Shown here piece after piece: positions 28,137 through 36,876 of a DNA stretch of 43,354 nucleotides. The DNA is from Sphingopyxis sp. HIX. GTDB lineage: Bacteria > Pseudomonadota > Alphaproteobacteria > Sphingomonadales > Sphingomonadaceae. Below the pieces are notes generated by a model, which was not told the DNA's origin, made no database searches, and was given only the letters and a program-made list of their open reading frames with translations. The translations under genes and the position numbers were made by a program. Positions within the stretch are counted from its first letter, which is position 1. Every line of letters begins with the position of its first letter. The stretch is taken from positions 1 through 43,354 of the forward strand of contig NZ_LNSB01000047.1 of assembly GCF_001468285.1 (NCBI RefSeq), given 5' to 3'.

Positions 28137-30191
28137 GTGATTCAGGCGATCGTTTTCCTGCCGCTGCTCGCGGCACTTGTCGCAGGGCTCGGCCAGCGGG
28201 CCATCGGGCCCTTCGCGTCGAAGCTGGTCACCACCGGCGCGCTGTTCACCAGCTGCGCCCTGAGCTGGCCGATCTTCCTGTCCTTCGTGTTCGGCACGGG
28301 GCAGGCCGAGGTCGTGACCGTGCTCCACTGGGTCAGCTCGGGCGCGCTCGAGTTCAACTGGGAGTTGCGCGTCGACACGCTGACCGCGGTGATGCTCGTC
28401 GTCATCACCACGGTGTCGGCGCTCGTCCACCTCTATAGCTGGGGCTATATGGAGGAGGATCCGGACCAGCCGCGCTTCTTCGCCTATCTCTCGCTCTTCA
28501 CCTTCGCGATGCTGATGCTCGTGACCGCGAACAACCTCGTCCAGATGTTCTTCGGCTGGGAAGGCGTCGGTCTCGCGTCGTACCTGCTCATCGGTTTCTG
28601 GTACAAGAAGCCGAGCGCCAATGCCGCCGCGATCAAGGCGTTCGTCGTCAACCGCGTGGGTGACTTGGGTTTCATGCTCGGCATCTTCGGCACCTTCCTC
28701 GTCTTCGGCACCGTCTCGATCCCCGCGATCCTCGACGCCGCGCCGGGCATGGCGGGTTCGTCGATCACCTTCCTCGGCATGCGCCTCGACACGATGACGA
28801 TCCTCTGCCTGCTGCTGTTCATCGGCGCGATGGGCAAGTCGGCGCAGCTCGGGCTGCACACCTGGCTTCCCGACGCGATGGAGGGTCCGACCCCGGTGTC
28901 GGCGCTGATTCACGCCGCGACGATGGTCACCGCGGGCGTCTTCATGGTCTGCCGCCTGTCGCCGATGTTCGAAACCGCGCCGATCGCGCTCGGCGTCGTT
29001 ACCTTCGTCGGCGCCGCGACCTGCTTCTTCGCCGCGACGGTCGGCACGACGCAGTGGGACATCAAGCGCGTCATCGCCTATTCGACCTGCTCGCAGCTCG
29101 GCTACATGTTCTTCGCTGCGGGCGTCGGCGCTTATGGCGCTGCGATGTTCCACCTGTTCACCCACGCCTTCTTCAAGGCCTTGCTGTTCCTTGGCGCGGG
29201 TTCGGTCATCCACTCGATGCACCACGAACAGGACATGCGCTATTATGGCGGCCTGCGTAAGCATATCCCGATCACCTTCTGGGCGATGACGCTGGGCACG
29301 CTGGCGATCACCGGCGTCGGTATCGCGGGCGTCGCGGGTTTCGCGGGTTTCCACTCGAAGGACGGCATCCTCGAAGCGGCCTTCGCTGCCGGCGGCGGCG
29401 GCACGATCGCCTTCTGGGTCGGTATCTTCGCCGCGCTGCTGACGAGCTTCTATTCGTGGCGCCTGGTCTTCCTGACCTTCTACGGCAAGCCGCGCTGGGA
29501 GCAGAGCGAGCATATCCAGCACGCCGTCCACGATCATCACCACGACGATCATCCGGCCGACGAACATGCCGCCGACGAGCATGCGCATCACCACCACGAC
29601 GCGCACGGCGACGGCACCGCGGGCTATCACCCGCACGAAAGCCCGGTCACGATGCTGATCCCGCTGATCGTCCTTTCGATCGGCGCGGTCGCTGCGGGTT
29701 TCGTCTTCGCGCATCCGTTCATCTATGCCGAGGAAGGCGCCAAATTCTGGGCCGGCAGCATGCTCGCGTTCGACGAACATCTGATGCACGCCGCGCACGA
29801 GGTGCCGACCTGGGTCAAATGGACGCCGTTCACGGTGATGGCGATCGGGCTGTTCCTCGCGTGGAACAGCTATATCCGCAACACCACGCTGCCGGGGCGC
29901 TTCGTGGCGCAGTTCAAGCTGCTCCACCAGTTCCTCTACAACAAATGGTATTTCGACGAGCTGTACAACGTTCTCTTCGTCAAGCCGGCCTTCGCGATCG
30001 GCCGCTTCTTCTGGAAGCGCGGCGATGAGCAGACCATCGACCGCTTCGGTCCCGATGGCGCGGCGACGCTCGTCGCAGGGGGAACGCGGCTCGCGGTGCG
30101 GCTGCAATCGGGTTATGTTTATGGATATGCGTTCGTGATGCTGCTCGGGCTTGTCGGCCTCGCCAGCTGGGCCATGGTGAATTTCCTGTGA
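28137..30191 (+). CDS. nuoL: NADH-quinone oxidoreductase subunit L with His-rich loop
   Basis: A 684-residue NuoL (ND5), the distal antiporter-like subunit with the lateral helix. Family signatures include [51 protein letters not shown] and [17 protein letters not shown], containing the lysine, glutamate and histidine of the proton route. Residues 459-501 form an unusual hydrophilic loop with 16 histidines in 43 residues plus many Asp and Glu, absent from E. coli NuoL; it looks like a metal-binding or pH-sensing segment. GTG 28137 is the start, with AAGGGG upstream. The stop overlaps nuoM (GTGA). Confidence 0.96.
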   Translation: MIQAIVFLPLLAALVAGLGQRAIGPFASKLVTTGALFTSCALSWPIFLSFVFGTGQAEVVTVLHWVSSGALEFNWELRVDTLTAVMLVVITTVSALVHLYSWGYMEEDPDQPRFFAYLSLFTFAMLMLVTANNLVQMFFGWEGVGLASYLLIGFWYKKPSANAAAIKAFVVNRVGDLGFMLGIFGTFLVFGTVSIPAILDAAPGMAGSSITFLGMRLDTMTILCLLLFIGAMGKSAQLGLHTWLPDAMEGPTPVSALIHAATMVTAGVFMVCRLSPMFETAPIALGVVTFVGAATCFFAATVGTTQWDIKRVIAYSTCSQLGYMFFAAGVGAYGAAMFHLFTHAFFKALLFLGAGSVIHSMHHEQDMRYYGGLRKHIPITFWAMTLGTLAITGVGIAGVAGFAGFHSKDGILEAAFAAGGGGTIAFWVGIFAALLTSFYSWRLVFLTFYGKPRWEQSEHIQHAVHDHHHDDHPADEHAADEHAHHHHDAHGDGTAGYHPHESPVTMLIPLIVLSIGAVAAGFVFAHPFIYAEEGAKFWAGSMLAFDEHLMHAAHEVPTWVKWTPFTVMAIGLFLAWNSYIRNTTLPGRFVAQFKLLHQFLYNKWYFDELYNVLFVKPAFAIGRFFWKRGDEQTIDRFGPDGAATLVAGGTRLAVRLQSGYVYGYAFVMLLGLVGLASWAMVNFL

Positions 30192-31756
30192 GCGGGTTTC
30201 CTTTCCTCTCGCTGCTGCTGGCGATCCCCGCGATCGCGGCCGTCGCCTGCCTGTTCGTCGGCGACCGCAACGCGAAGTTCGTCGCGCTCGGCGCCACGCT
30301 CGTCAATTTCGCGCTCAGCCTCGTCATGTGGTCGCAGTTCGATATCGGCGGCGCGCAATGGCAGTTCCAGGAACGCAGCGAAGGCCTGTTCGGCCCGTTC
30401 GACTGGGCGCTCGGCATCGACGGCCTCGCGCTGCTGCTGATCGTGCTCAGCACCTTCCTGATGCCGCTCTGCATCCTCGCGAGCTGGGAGGCGATCACCA
30501 AGCGCGTCGGGCTCTACATGGCGATGTTCCTCGCGATGGAAGTGGTGATGATCGGCGTCTTCGCGGCGCAGGACCTGCTGCTTTTCTACATCTTCTTCGA
30601 GGCCGGCCTGATCCCGATGTATTTCATCATCGGCATCTGGGGCGGCGCGAACCGCAAATATGCGGCGTTCAAATTCTTCCTCTACACGCTGCTCGGCTCG
30701 GTGCTGATGCTCATCGCGATGATCGCGATGATCGCGGAGGCCGGCACGACCGACATCCCGACGCTGATGAGCTACAACTTCCCGGTCGACATGCAGACCT
30801 GGCTGTGGCTCGCCTTCTTCGCCAGCCTCGCGGTCAAGATGCCGATGTGGCCGGTGCACACCTGGCTGCCCGACGCGCACGTCCAGGCGCCGACGGCGGG
30901 CTCGATGATCCTGGCGGGCGTGCTCCTGAAGATGGGCGGCTATGGCTTCGTGCGCTTCATGATGCCGATGTTCCCCGAGGCGTCGGCGCAGCTGATGTGG
31001 ATCGTCTTTGCGCTGTCGATGGTCGCGGTGGTCTACACCAGCCTCGTCGCGCTGGTGCAGAGCGACATGAAGAAGCTGATCGCCTATTCGTCGGTCGCGC
31101 ACATGGCGATCGTCACCGCGGGCCTGTTCGCCTTCAACCAGCAGGGCATCGAGGGCGCGATGATCGTCATGCTCAGCCACGGCGTCGTCTCGGCCGCGCT
31201 CTTCTTCTGCGTCGGCGTGATCTACGACCGGCTGCACACGCGCGAGATCGACCGTTACGGCGGGCTCGCGGTGAACATGCCGGCCTATGCTTTGTTCTTC
31301 ATGCTGTTCACCATGGCGTCGATCGGCCTGCCGGGTACCAGCGGCTTTGTCGGCGAATTCCTGAGCATCGCGGGTATCTATGAAGCCTCCAGTTGGGTCG
31401 CCTTCGTGTGCACCACCGGCATCATCCTCGGCGCCGCGTACATGCTCTATCTCTACCGCCGGATCGTGTTCGGCGAACTGACCAAGGACGATGTGAAGGC
31501 GATGCCCGATCTCAACCCCCGCGAATGGGCGATCATGGCGCCGCTGGCCGCCGTGGCCCTGTGGATGGGCGTCTATCCCGAAAGCTTCCTCGCGCCGATG
31601 CGCGGCGACGTGACCACCGTGGTCGCGCGCCTCGCCCCGGCCAAGCCCGCGGGCGACGCGCATGTCAGCGCGGGCAAGCCCAAGGCGGCCGAAAAGCATG
31701 GCGAAGGCCATGAGGTGCCCGCCGGCGAAGCGCATCATGCGGGAGGCAGCCAATGA
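30188..31756 (+). CDS. nuoM: NADH-quinone oxidoreductase subunit M
   Basis: A 522-residue NuoM (ND4), the second antiporter-like subunit. Landmarks are [58 protein letters not shown] and [18 protein letters not shown]. Fourteen helices are expected. The last 36 residues form a hydrophilic tail (from about AKPAGDAH) with five histidines, ending EAHHAGGSQ, in keeping with the His-rich loop of NuoL next door. The start is GTG 30188 inside the nuoL stop; the end overlaps nuoN (ATGA). Confidence 0.96.
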   Translation: MSGFPFLSLLLAIPAIAAVACLFVGDRNAKFVALGATLVNFALSLVMWSQFDIGGAQWQFQERSEGLFGPFDWALGIDGLALLLIVLSTFLMPLCILASWEAITKRVGLYMAMFLAMEVVMIGVFAAQDLLLFYIFFEAGLIPMYFIIGIWGGANRKYAAFKFFLYTLLGSVLMLIAMIAMIAEAGTTDIPTLMSYNFPVDMQTWLWLAFFASLAVKMPMWPVHTWLPDAHVQAPTAGSMILAGVLLKMGGYGFVRFMMPMFPEASAQLMWIVFALSMVAVVYTSLVALVQSDMKKLIAYSSVAHMAIVTAGLFAFNQQGIEGAMIVMLSHGVVSAALFFCVGVIYDRLHTREIDRYGGLAVNMPAYALFFMLFTMASIGLPGTSGFVGEFLSIAGIYEASSWVAFVCTTGIILGAAYMLYLYRRIVFGELTKDDVKAMPDLNPREWAIMAPLAAVALWMGVYPESFLAPMRGDVTTVVARLAPAKPAGDAHVSAGKPKAAEKHGEGHEVPAGEAHHAGGSQ

Positions 31757-33183
31757 CCGCCGATCTCGCCCTCATCTGGCCCGAACTGATCCTGACGATC
31801 GGCGGGCTGGTCACGCTGATGCTCGGCACCTTCCTCGGCGATCGCCAGGTCGGACTCTACCAGCTCGCCGCGCTGCTGACGCTAGGCGCCGCGGCGGTCG
31901 CCGTGGTCGCGCTGTTCGGCACCCACGCCACGGTCTTCTCGAACACGCTGTCGGTCGATGCCTTCGGCGGCTTCGCCAAGCTGATCATCTACGGCGCCAG
32001 CGCCGTGTCGATCCTCGTCGCGCCGCGCTTCTTCACGACCGGCATGCGCGCCGAATATCCGGTACTGATCCTCTTCGCCGCGCTCGGCATGGGGATCATG
32101 GCCTCGGCGCGCGACTTGATGACGCTCTATGTCGGGCTCGAGCTCAACAGCCTGGCCGCCTATGTTCTGGCCAGCTTCATGCGCACCGACGAACGGTCGA
32201 GCGAGGCGGGGCTCAAATATTTCGTCCTCGGCGCGCTCGCCTCGGGCATGCTGCTCTACGGCATCTCCTTGCTCTACGGCTTTGCCGGCAGCACCGATTT
32301 CGCGACCATCGCCACGCGCGTGGGCGGCGAGCTCAACATCGGGCTGATCTTCGGCATTGTCTTCGTGCTCGCGGGCCTCGGCTTCAAGGTCAGCGCGGTG
32401 CCCTTCCACATGTGGACCCCCGACGTCTATGAAGGCGCGCCGACCCCGGTCACCGCCTTCTTCGCCAGCGCCCCCAAGGTCGCGGCGATGGCGCTGATGA
32501 CGCGCGTCGTCGTCGACGCGATGGGCCCTGCCGTCGGCGCCTGGCAGCAGATCGTGATCTTCCTCGCGCTCGCCTCGATCATCCTCGGCGCGGTCGGCGC
32601 GATCGGGCAGAAGAACATCAAGCGCCTGCTCGCCTATTCGTCGATCAACAATGTCGGCTTCATGCTCATCGGCCTCGCCGCGGGAACGCAGCTCGGCGTG
32701 CAGGCGGTGCTGACCTACCTGCTCGTCTATGTCGTGACCACGCTCGGCGCCTTCCTCGTCGTGCTCCAGCTGCGCGACGCCGACGGCAACCAGATCGAGA
32801 GCATCCCCGCGCTCGCCGGCCTGTCGGAGCGCCGCCCCGGCCTCGCCGCGGCGATGGCGGTGTTCATGTACAGCCTCGCGGGTATCCCGCCGCTGTTCGG
32901 CTTCTGGCCGAAATATCTGGCCTTCCAGGCCGCGGTGAACGCCAACCTCGTGCCGCTCGCGGTCGCGGGCATCGTCGCCTCGGTGATCGGCGCTTATTAT
33001 TACATCATGATCATCAAGACGATGTACTTCGACGACAAGTCGGAGGTCGAGATCAGCGGCGGCGGCAACATCGTCGAGGGCACGATCATGACCGTCAGCG
33101 CCTTGTGGCTGTCGATCGTCGGCTACCTCTTCATTCCCATGCTCGGTGCCGCGTCGGCGGCCGCCGCGGCGGTGCTCTTCTGA
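31753..33183 (+). CDS. nuoN: NADH-quinone oxidoreductase subunit N
   Basis: A 476-residue NuoN (ND2), the antiporter-like subunit nearest the quinone end. Typical segments are [72 protein letters not shown] and [17 protein letters not shown]. It ends the complex I set of 14 subunits. The last bases overlap the probable CTG start of birA. Confidence 0.97.
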   Translation: MTADLALIWPELILTIGGLVTLMLGTFLGDRQVGLYQLAALLTLGAAAVAVVALFGTHATVFSNTLSVDAFGGFAKLIIYGASAVSILVAPRFFTTGMRAEYPVLILFAALGMGIMASARDLMTLYVGLELNSLAAYVLASFMRTDERSSEAGLKYFVLGALASGMLLYGISLLYGFAGSTDFATIATRVGGELNIGLIFGIVFVLAGLGFKVSAVPFHMWTPDVYEGAPTPVTAFFASAPKVAAMALMTRVVVDAMGPAVGAWQQIVIFLALASIILGAVGAIGQKNIKRLLAYSSINNVGFMLIGLAAGTQLGVQAVLTYLLVYVVTTLGAFLVVLQLRDADGNQIESIPALAGLSERRPGLAAAMAVFMYSLAGIPPLFGFWPKYLAFQAAVNANLVPLAVAGIVASVIGAYYYIMIIKTMYFDDKSEVEISGGGNIVEGTIMTVSALWLSIVGYLFIPMLGAASAAAAAVLF

Positions 33184-33908
33184 TCCCGCCGATCGAGCGG
33201 ATCGCGGAGACAGGTTCGACCAACGCCGACCTGCTGGCGCGGCTGGCCAGCAGCGAGTTTGTCGGCGAAGGGCATTGGCTCGTCGCCGAGCGCCAGAGTG
33301 CGGGCCGCGGCCGCCTCGGGCGGGCATGGGGTGACGGGCAGGGCAATTTCATGGGCTCGACCGTCGTCCGCCTCACGGCGAGCGATCCGTCGCCGGCGAC
33401 CTTGGCGCTCGTCGTTGCGGTGGCGCTGGCCAAGGTGGTGGCGATTTTCGCGCCTTCGGTCCCACTCCAGCTGAAATGGCCCAACGACCTGCTCGTCGAA
33501 GGCGCGAAATGCGCGGGCATCCTGCTCGAACGCCATGGCGACTGCGTGGTCGTCGGGATCGGCGTCAATCTGGCGTCTGCGCCCGACCTGCCTGATCGCC
33601 CGACCTTTGCCTTTGCCGATGCCGGCGTTGCCATCGACCGCGACCGCTTCGCGGACGCCTTGGCCGTCGCGATGATGGACGCCTTGTGGATCTGGCGGCA
33701 GGAAGGCGTGGGCAGCATCGTCCGCGCGTGGTTACCGCTCGGCCACCCCGTCGGCACGCCGCTGCGCGTGTCCGAACAGGGCGTCGACGGCTTTTTCGAC
33801 GGCCTAGCGCCCGACGGCGCGCTGCGCTTGCGCCGCGAGGGCGGCGAGACCATGTTGGTACATGCCGGGGACGTCGAGCTACGCCGCCCGGTGGGTGAGG
33901 GGAAGTAG
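33180..33908 (+). CDS. birA: Biotin--[acetyl-CoA carboxylase] ligase, probable CTG start
   Basis: A biotin protein ligase of about 242 residues without the N-terminal DNA-binding domain, so it modifies acetyl-CoA carboxylase but does not repress biotin genes. Motifs are ETGSTN (substrate clamp), GRGRLGRAW (biotinyl-AMP loop), LKWPNDLL and GIGVNL; a small C-terminal domain follows. The start is odd: no ATG, GTG or TTG lies between GTG 33105, deep inside nuoN, and ETGSTN. CTG 33180 overlaps the nuoN stop as CTGA, mirroring the ATGA and GTGA joints of the operon, and gives a normal N-terminus. GTG 33105 would add 25 residues. coaX follows after two bases. Confidence 0.87.
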   Translation: MIPPIERIAETGSTNADLLARLASSEFVGEGHWLVAERQSAGRGRLGRAWGDGQGNFMGSTVVRLTASDPSPATLALVVAVALAKVVAIFAPSVPLQLKWPNDLLVEGAKCAGILLERHGDCVVVGIGVNLASAPDLPDRPTFAFADAGVAIDRDRFADALAVAMMDALWIWRQEGVGSIVRAWLPLGHPVGTPLRVSEQGVDGFFDGLAPDGALRLRREGGETMLVHAGDVELRRPVGEGK

Positions 33909-33910
33909 CC

Positions 33911-34693
33911 ATGCTGCTCGCGATCGACGTCGGCAACACCAACGCCAAATTCGCTTTGTTCGACGGGCAGGCCTTGCTCGCGCGCTGGCGCATCGCGACC
34001 GACGACCGCCGCACCGCCGACGAATATATGGTCTGGCTCGACCAGCTGATGCGCATCGAAGAGCAGGACCGCAGCGCAGTCGACGCGGTGATCATCTCGA
34101 CCGTCGTCCCGCGCGCGCTCCACAATCTCCAGCTGCTCGCGCATAAATATTTCGGCGTCGACGCGCTCGTCGCGGGCCGCGCGCCGGTCAGCTGGGGCAT
34201 CGCCTTGAAGGTGGACGAACCGCAGTCGGTCGGCGCCGACCGCGCGGTCAACGCCATCTCGGCGCAGGCGATCGAGCCCGGCAGGGACAAGCTCGTCATC
34301 AGCTTCGGCACCGCGACGACGCTCGACCATATCGGGCCCGACGGCGCCTATCTCGGCGGCATCATCGCCCCCGGCGTCAACCTGTCGCTCGAAGCCCTCG
34401 TCGCCGCCGCCGCCAAGTTGCCGCGCATCGCGATCGAGGCACCTGCGACGACCAGCGTCATCGGCCGCACCACCGAAAGCCAGATGCTGATCGGCGTCTA
34501 TTGGGGCTATGTCGCGATGATCGAAGGCCTCATCGCGCGCATGAAGGCCGAGATCGCCAAGCCGCTCACCGTCATCGCCACGGGCGGGCTCGCGACCCTG
34601 TTCGACAAGCAGGGCCATCTCTTCGACCGCATCGACCCCGATTTGACCCTCAACGGCCTGATGCACCTCTACAATCAACGGACAACAACATGA
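33911..34693 (+). CDS. coaX: Type III pantothenate kinase
   Basis: A 260-residue type III pantothenate kinase, catalysing the first step of coenzyme A synthesis in the cytosol. Actin-like fold motifs are [14 protein letters not shown] (phosphate 1), [22 protein letters not shown] (phosphate 2) and ATGGLATLF (adenosine). Members of this type are insensitive to CoA feedback and need a monovalent cation (family knowledge). It lies between birA and rnj, overlapping the latter by four bases. Confidence 0.95.
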   Translation: MLLAIDVGNTNAKFALFDGQALLARWRIATDDRRTADEYMVWLDQLMRIEEQDRSAVDAVIISTVVPRALHNLQLLAHKYFGVDALVAGRAPVSWGIALKVDEPQSVGADRAVNAISAQAIEPGRDKLVISFGTATTLDHIGPDGAYLGGIIAPGVNLSLEALVAAAAKLPRIAIEAPATTSVIGRTTESQMLIGVYWGYVAMIEGLIARMKAEIAKPLTVIATGGLATLFDKQGHLFDRIDPDLTLNGLMHLYNQRTTT

Positions 34694-36324
34694 CGACTCC
34701 CGGCAAGGAGCTTCTTTTCCTCGCGCTCGGCGGTTCGGGCGAGATCGGCATGAACGCCAATCTCTACGGCTGCGACGGCAAATGGATCATGCTCGACCTC
34801 GGCGTGACCTTCGGCACGCACGACTATCCCGGCATCGACATCATCATGCCCGACCTCGAATTCATCGAGGACCGCAAGAAGGACCTGCTCGGCATCGTCC
34901 TGACCCACGGGCATGAGGATCATATCGGCGCCTTGCCTTATCTTGCCGCCGAACTCGGCGTGCCGCTCTACGCCAACCGCTTCACCGCGGGCCTCATCGC
35001 GCACAAGCTCGCCGAAGAGGGGCTTCAGAACGAAGTCACGATCAAGACCGTCGATATCGACGCCGAATTCCAGCTCGGCCCCTTCGGCATCCGCCTGATG
35101 CCGCTCGCGCACTCGATCCTCGAGATGAGCGCCGCGGTGATCGACACGCCCTACGGCCGTGTCTTCCACACCGGCGACTGGAAGCTCGACGACGATCCGG
35201 TGCTCGGCACCCCCTCGACCGCCGCGGCGCTCACCGCGCTCGGCGACGAGGGCATCGACGTCCTCGTCGGCGATTCGACCAACGCCTTCAACCCCGAGGC
35301 CTCGGGCAGCGAGGGCGGGCTGATGGACGGGCTGCTGAGCGCCGTCGGCGCCGCGAAGGGCCGGGTGATCGTCACCACCTTCGCCTCGAACGCCGCGCGC
35401 CTCAAGACGCTGGGCGAGGTCGCGAAGGCGACGGGGCGCAGCCTCTGCGTCGCCGGGCGCTCGCTCGACCGCATCCTCGGCGTCGCGCGCTCGGTCGGCT
35501 ATTTGAAGGATTTCCCCGCCACGGTCGATTTCGACGAGGCGATGCGGCTGCCGCGCGACCAGGTCATGGTGATCGCGACGGGCGGGCAGGGCGAACCGCG
35601 TGCCGCGCTCGCGCGCATGGCCGCCGACATCCACCAGATCAAGCTCGAGCCCGGCGACACCGTCGTCTTCTCGTCGAAGCAGATCCCGGGCAACGAGGTC
35701 GCGATCGGCCGCATCATGAACCAGCTTGCCGCCAAGGACGTGCTGACCGTGACCGAAAAGCAGGCGCATATCCACGTCAGCGGCCACCCCGGCCAGCCCG
35801 AACTCGCCGCGCTCTACGGCTGGCTGCGGCCGAAGCTCGTCGTGCCGGTGCATGGCGAAATCCGCCATATGCACGAACAGGCGCGCTTCGCGCTCGAACG
35901 GGGGGTGCCCGACGCGCTGATCCAGGAAAATGGCGACCTCGTGCGCCTCGCGCCGGGTCCCGCGAAGATCGTCGAGCGCGTCCGCTCGGGCCGCCTGATC
36001 CTCGACGGCGACGTGATCCTCCCGGCGGACGGCGCGACGATGGGCGAGCGGCGCAAGCTGTCGATCAACGGCCATATCACCGTCGCGGTGATCTTCACCG
36101 CCGGCAAATTCACCGAAAGCGCGGTCAGCTATCGCGGCGTGCCCGTCGAGGACGACCGCGAAGCCTTTGTCGACGAGATGCGCGAAGCCGCCGAAATGGC
36201 CGCGCTCGCGCCCTCGAAGGATGTCGAGAAGATGCGCGAGGCGATCCGCCTCGGCGTCCGCCGCATCGCGACCGACTGGACCGGCAAGAAGCCGGTGGTC
36301 GACGTCATGCTGATCGACCTGTAG
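34690..36324 (+). CDS. rnj: Ribonuclease J
   Basis: A 544-residue RNase J of the metallo-beta-lactamase/beta-CASP family, with 5'-exonuclease and endonuclease activity in RNA maturation and decay. Zinc ligands H73, H75, D77 and H78 are in [19 protein letters not shown] and GDSTNA follow; the beta-CASP domain has [18 protein letters not shown] and [10 protein letters not shown], with the last His-containing metal motif in PVHGE. The C-terminal domain is complete to about residue 544. ATG 34690 overlaps the coaX stop; the frame extends upstream only as a shadow of coaX. Confidence 0.95.
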   Translation: MTTPGKELLFLALGGSGEIGMNANLYGCDGKWIMLDLGVTFGTHDYPGIDIIMPDLEFIEDRKKDLLGIVLTHGHEDHIGALPYLAAELGVPLYANRFTAGLIAHKLAEEGLQNEVTIKTVDIDAEFQLGPFGIRLMPLAHSILEMSAAVIDTPYGRVFHTGDWKLDDDPVLGTPSTAAALTALGDEGIDVLVGDSTNAFNPEASGSEGGLMDGLLSAVGAAKGRVIVTTFASNAARLKTLGEVAKATGRSLCVAGRSLDRILGVARSVGYLKDFPATVDFDEAMRLPRDQVMVIATGGQGEPRAALARMAADIHQIKLEPGDTVVFSSKQIPGNEVAIGRIMNQLAAKDVLTVTEKQAHIHVSGHPGQPELAALYGWLRPKLVVPVHGEIRHMHEQARFALERGVPDALIQENGDLVRLAPGPAKIVERVRSGRLILDGDVILPADGATMGERRKLSINGHITVAVIFTAGKFTESAVSYRGVPVEDDREAFVDEMREAAEMAALAPSKDVEKMREAIRLGVRRIATDWTGKKPVVDVMLIDL

Positions 36325-36335
36325 GGAGCGGCCCC

Positions 36336-36596
36336 ATGAAATGGACCTCGGCGCTCGCCATCTACCTGCTCTTCTGGGCGTTCAGCACCTTCTTCGTGCT
36401 CCCCTTCCACGGCCGCCGCGTCGAGGACGACAATGAGCCGCTGATCGCCGGCCAGGACCACGGCGCCCCGGCACGCTTCCGCCCCGGCCGCATCCTGCTG
36501 CAGATGACGATCGTCGCGACGATCGCTTTCGTCATCTACTACGTCGCCTATGTGAACGGCTGGGCCGACCCCGACGTGCTCGGCGGGCGGGCGTAG
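36336..36596 (+). CDS. DUF1467 family small membrane protein
   Basis: An 86-residue protein with two helices (about residues 5-24 and 54-75) joined by a polar loop containing PFHGRRVEDDNEPLIAGQDHGAPA. This pattern matches the DUF1467 family of alphaproteobacteria. GGGAG precedes ATG 36336, 11 bases after rnj, so it is the last gene of the nuo-birA-coaX-rnj transcription unit. Its stop lies one base from the stop of the convergent gene. Function unknown. Confidence 0.88.
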   Translation: MKWTSALAIYLLFWAFSTFFVLPFHGRRVEDDNEPLIAGQDHGAPARFRPGRILLQMTIVATIAFVIYYVAYVNGWADPDVLGGRA

Positions 36597-36597
36597 G

Positions 36598-36870
36598 CTA
36601 CTTTCGCGTTTCCTTGCAGGCATTCACTTTGAGCTGCGGATCAAATCGACATTTGTGTCCGCACTCATAGTCGCCTTGTTCAGCGGCACCCGTTGCGCGA
36701 AGCCTATCTATTGCGGCGCGCTGGCACAGCTCGAACGTTTTAAATCCCTCGATAGTCTCGAATTTGGATAGATCGTCAGCATCGGAATAGATGAAAGCAT
36801 CCCACTGATCTGGCCGATCGTCAGCGCAGCCAGCCAGAGCAAAAACTGCCGCCAGCAAAAATGCCCTCAC
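36598..36870 (-). CDS. Small putative lipoprotein (90 aa)
   Basis: A 90-residue protein with a lipoprotein signal MRAFLLAAVFALAGC (lipobox LAGC, C15). The rest is hydrophilic with DQWDAFIYSDADDLSKFETI and four further cysteines (ELCQRA, YECGHKC, NACKE), likely two disulphides. The start is GTG 36870, six bases after the stop of the 790-aa gene upstream, so the two share a transcript. Base composition is clearly less GC-rich than the neighbours, hinting at later acquisition. Unrecognised. Confidence 0.72.
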   Translation of the reverse strand: MRAFLLAAVFALAGCADDRPDQWDAFIYSDADDLSKFETIEGFKTFELCQRAAIDRLRATGAAEQGDYECGHKCRFDPQLKVNACKETRK

Positions 36871-36876
36871 CCTCGG

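Noticed and set aside
27975..30107. 710-residue open frame on the minus strand
   Set aside because: It is antisense to nuoK/nuoL, with His/Arg/Asp-rich shadow composition typical of the opposite strand of GC-rich genes, and has no family motif.
33105..33179. GTG 33105 as the birA start
   Set aside because: It would add 25 residues read out of frame from the nuoN membrane helix, unlike biotin ligases; kept only as an alternative to the CTG start.
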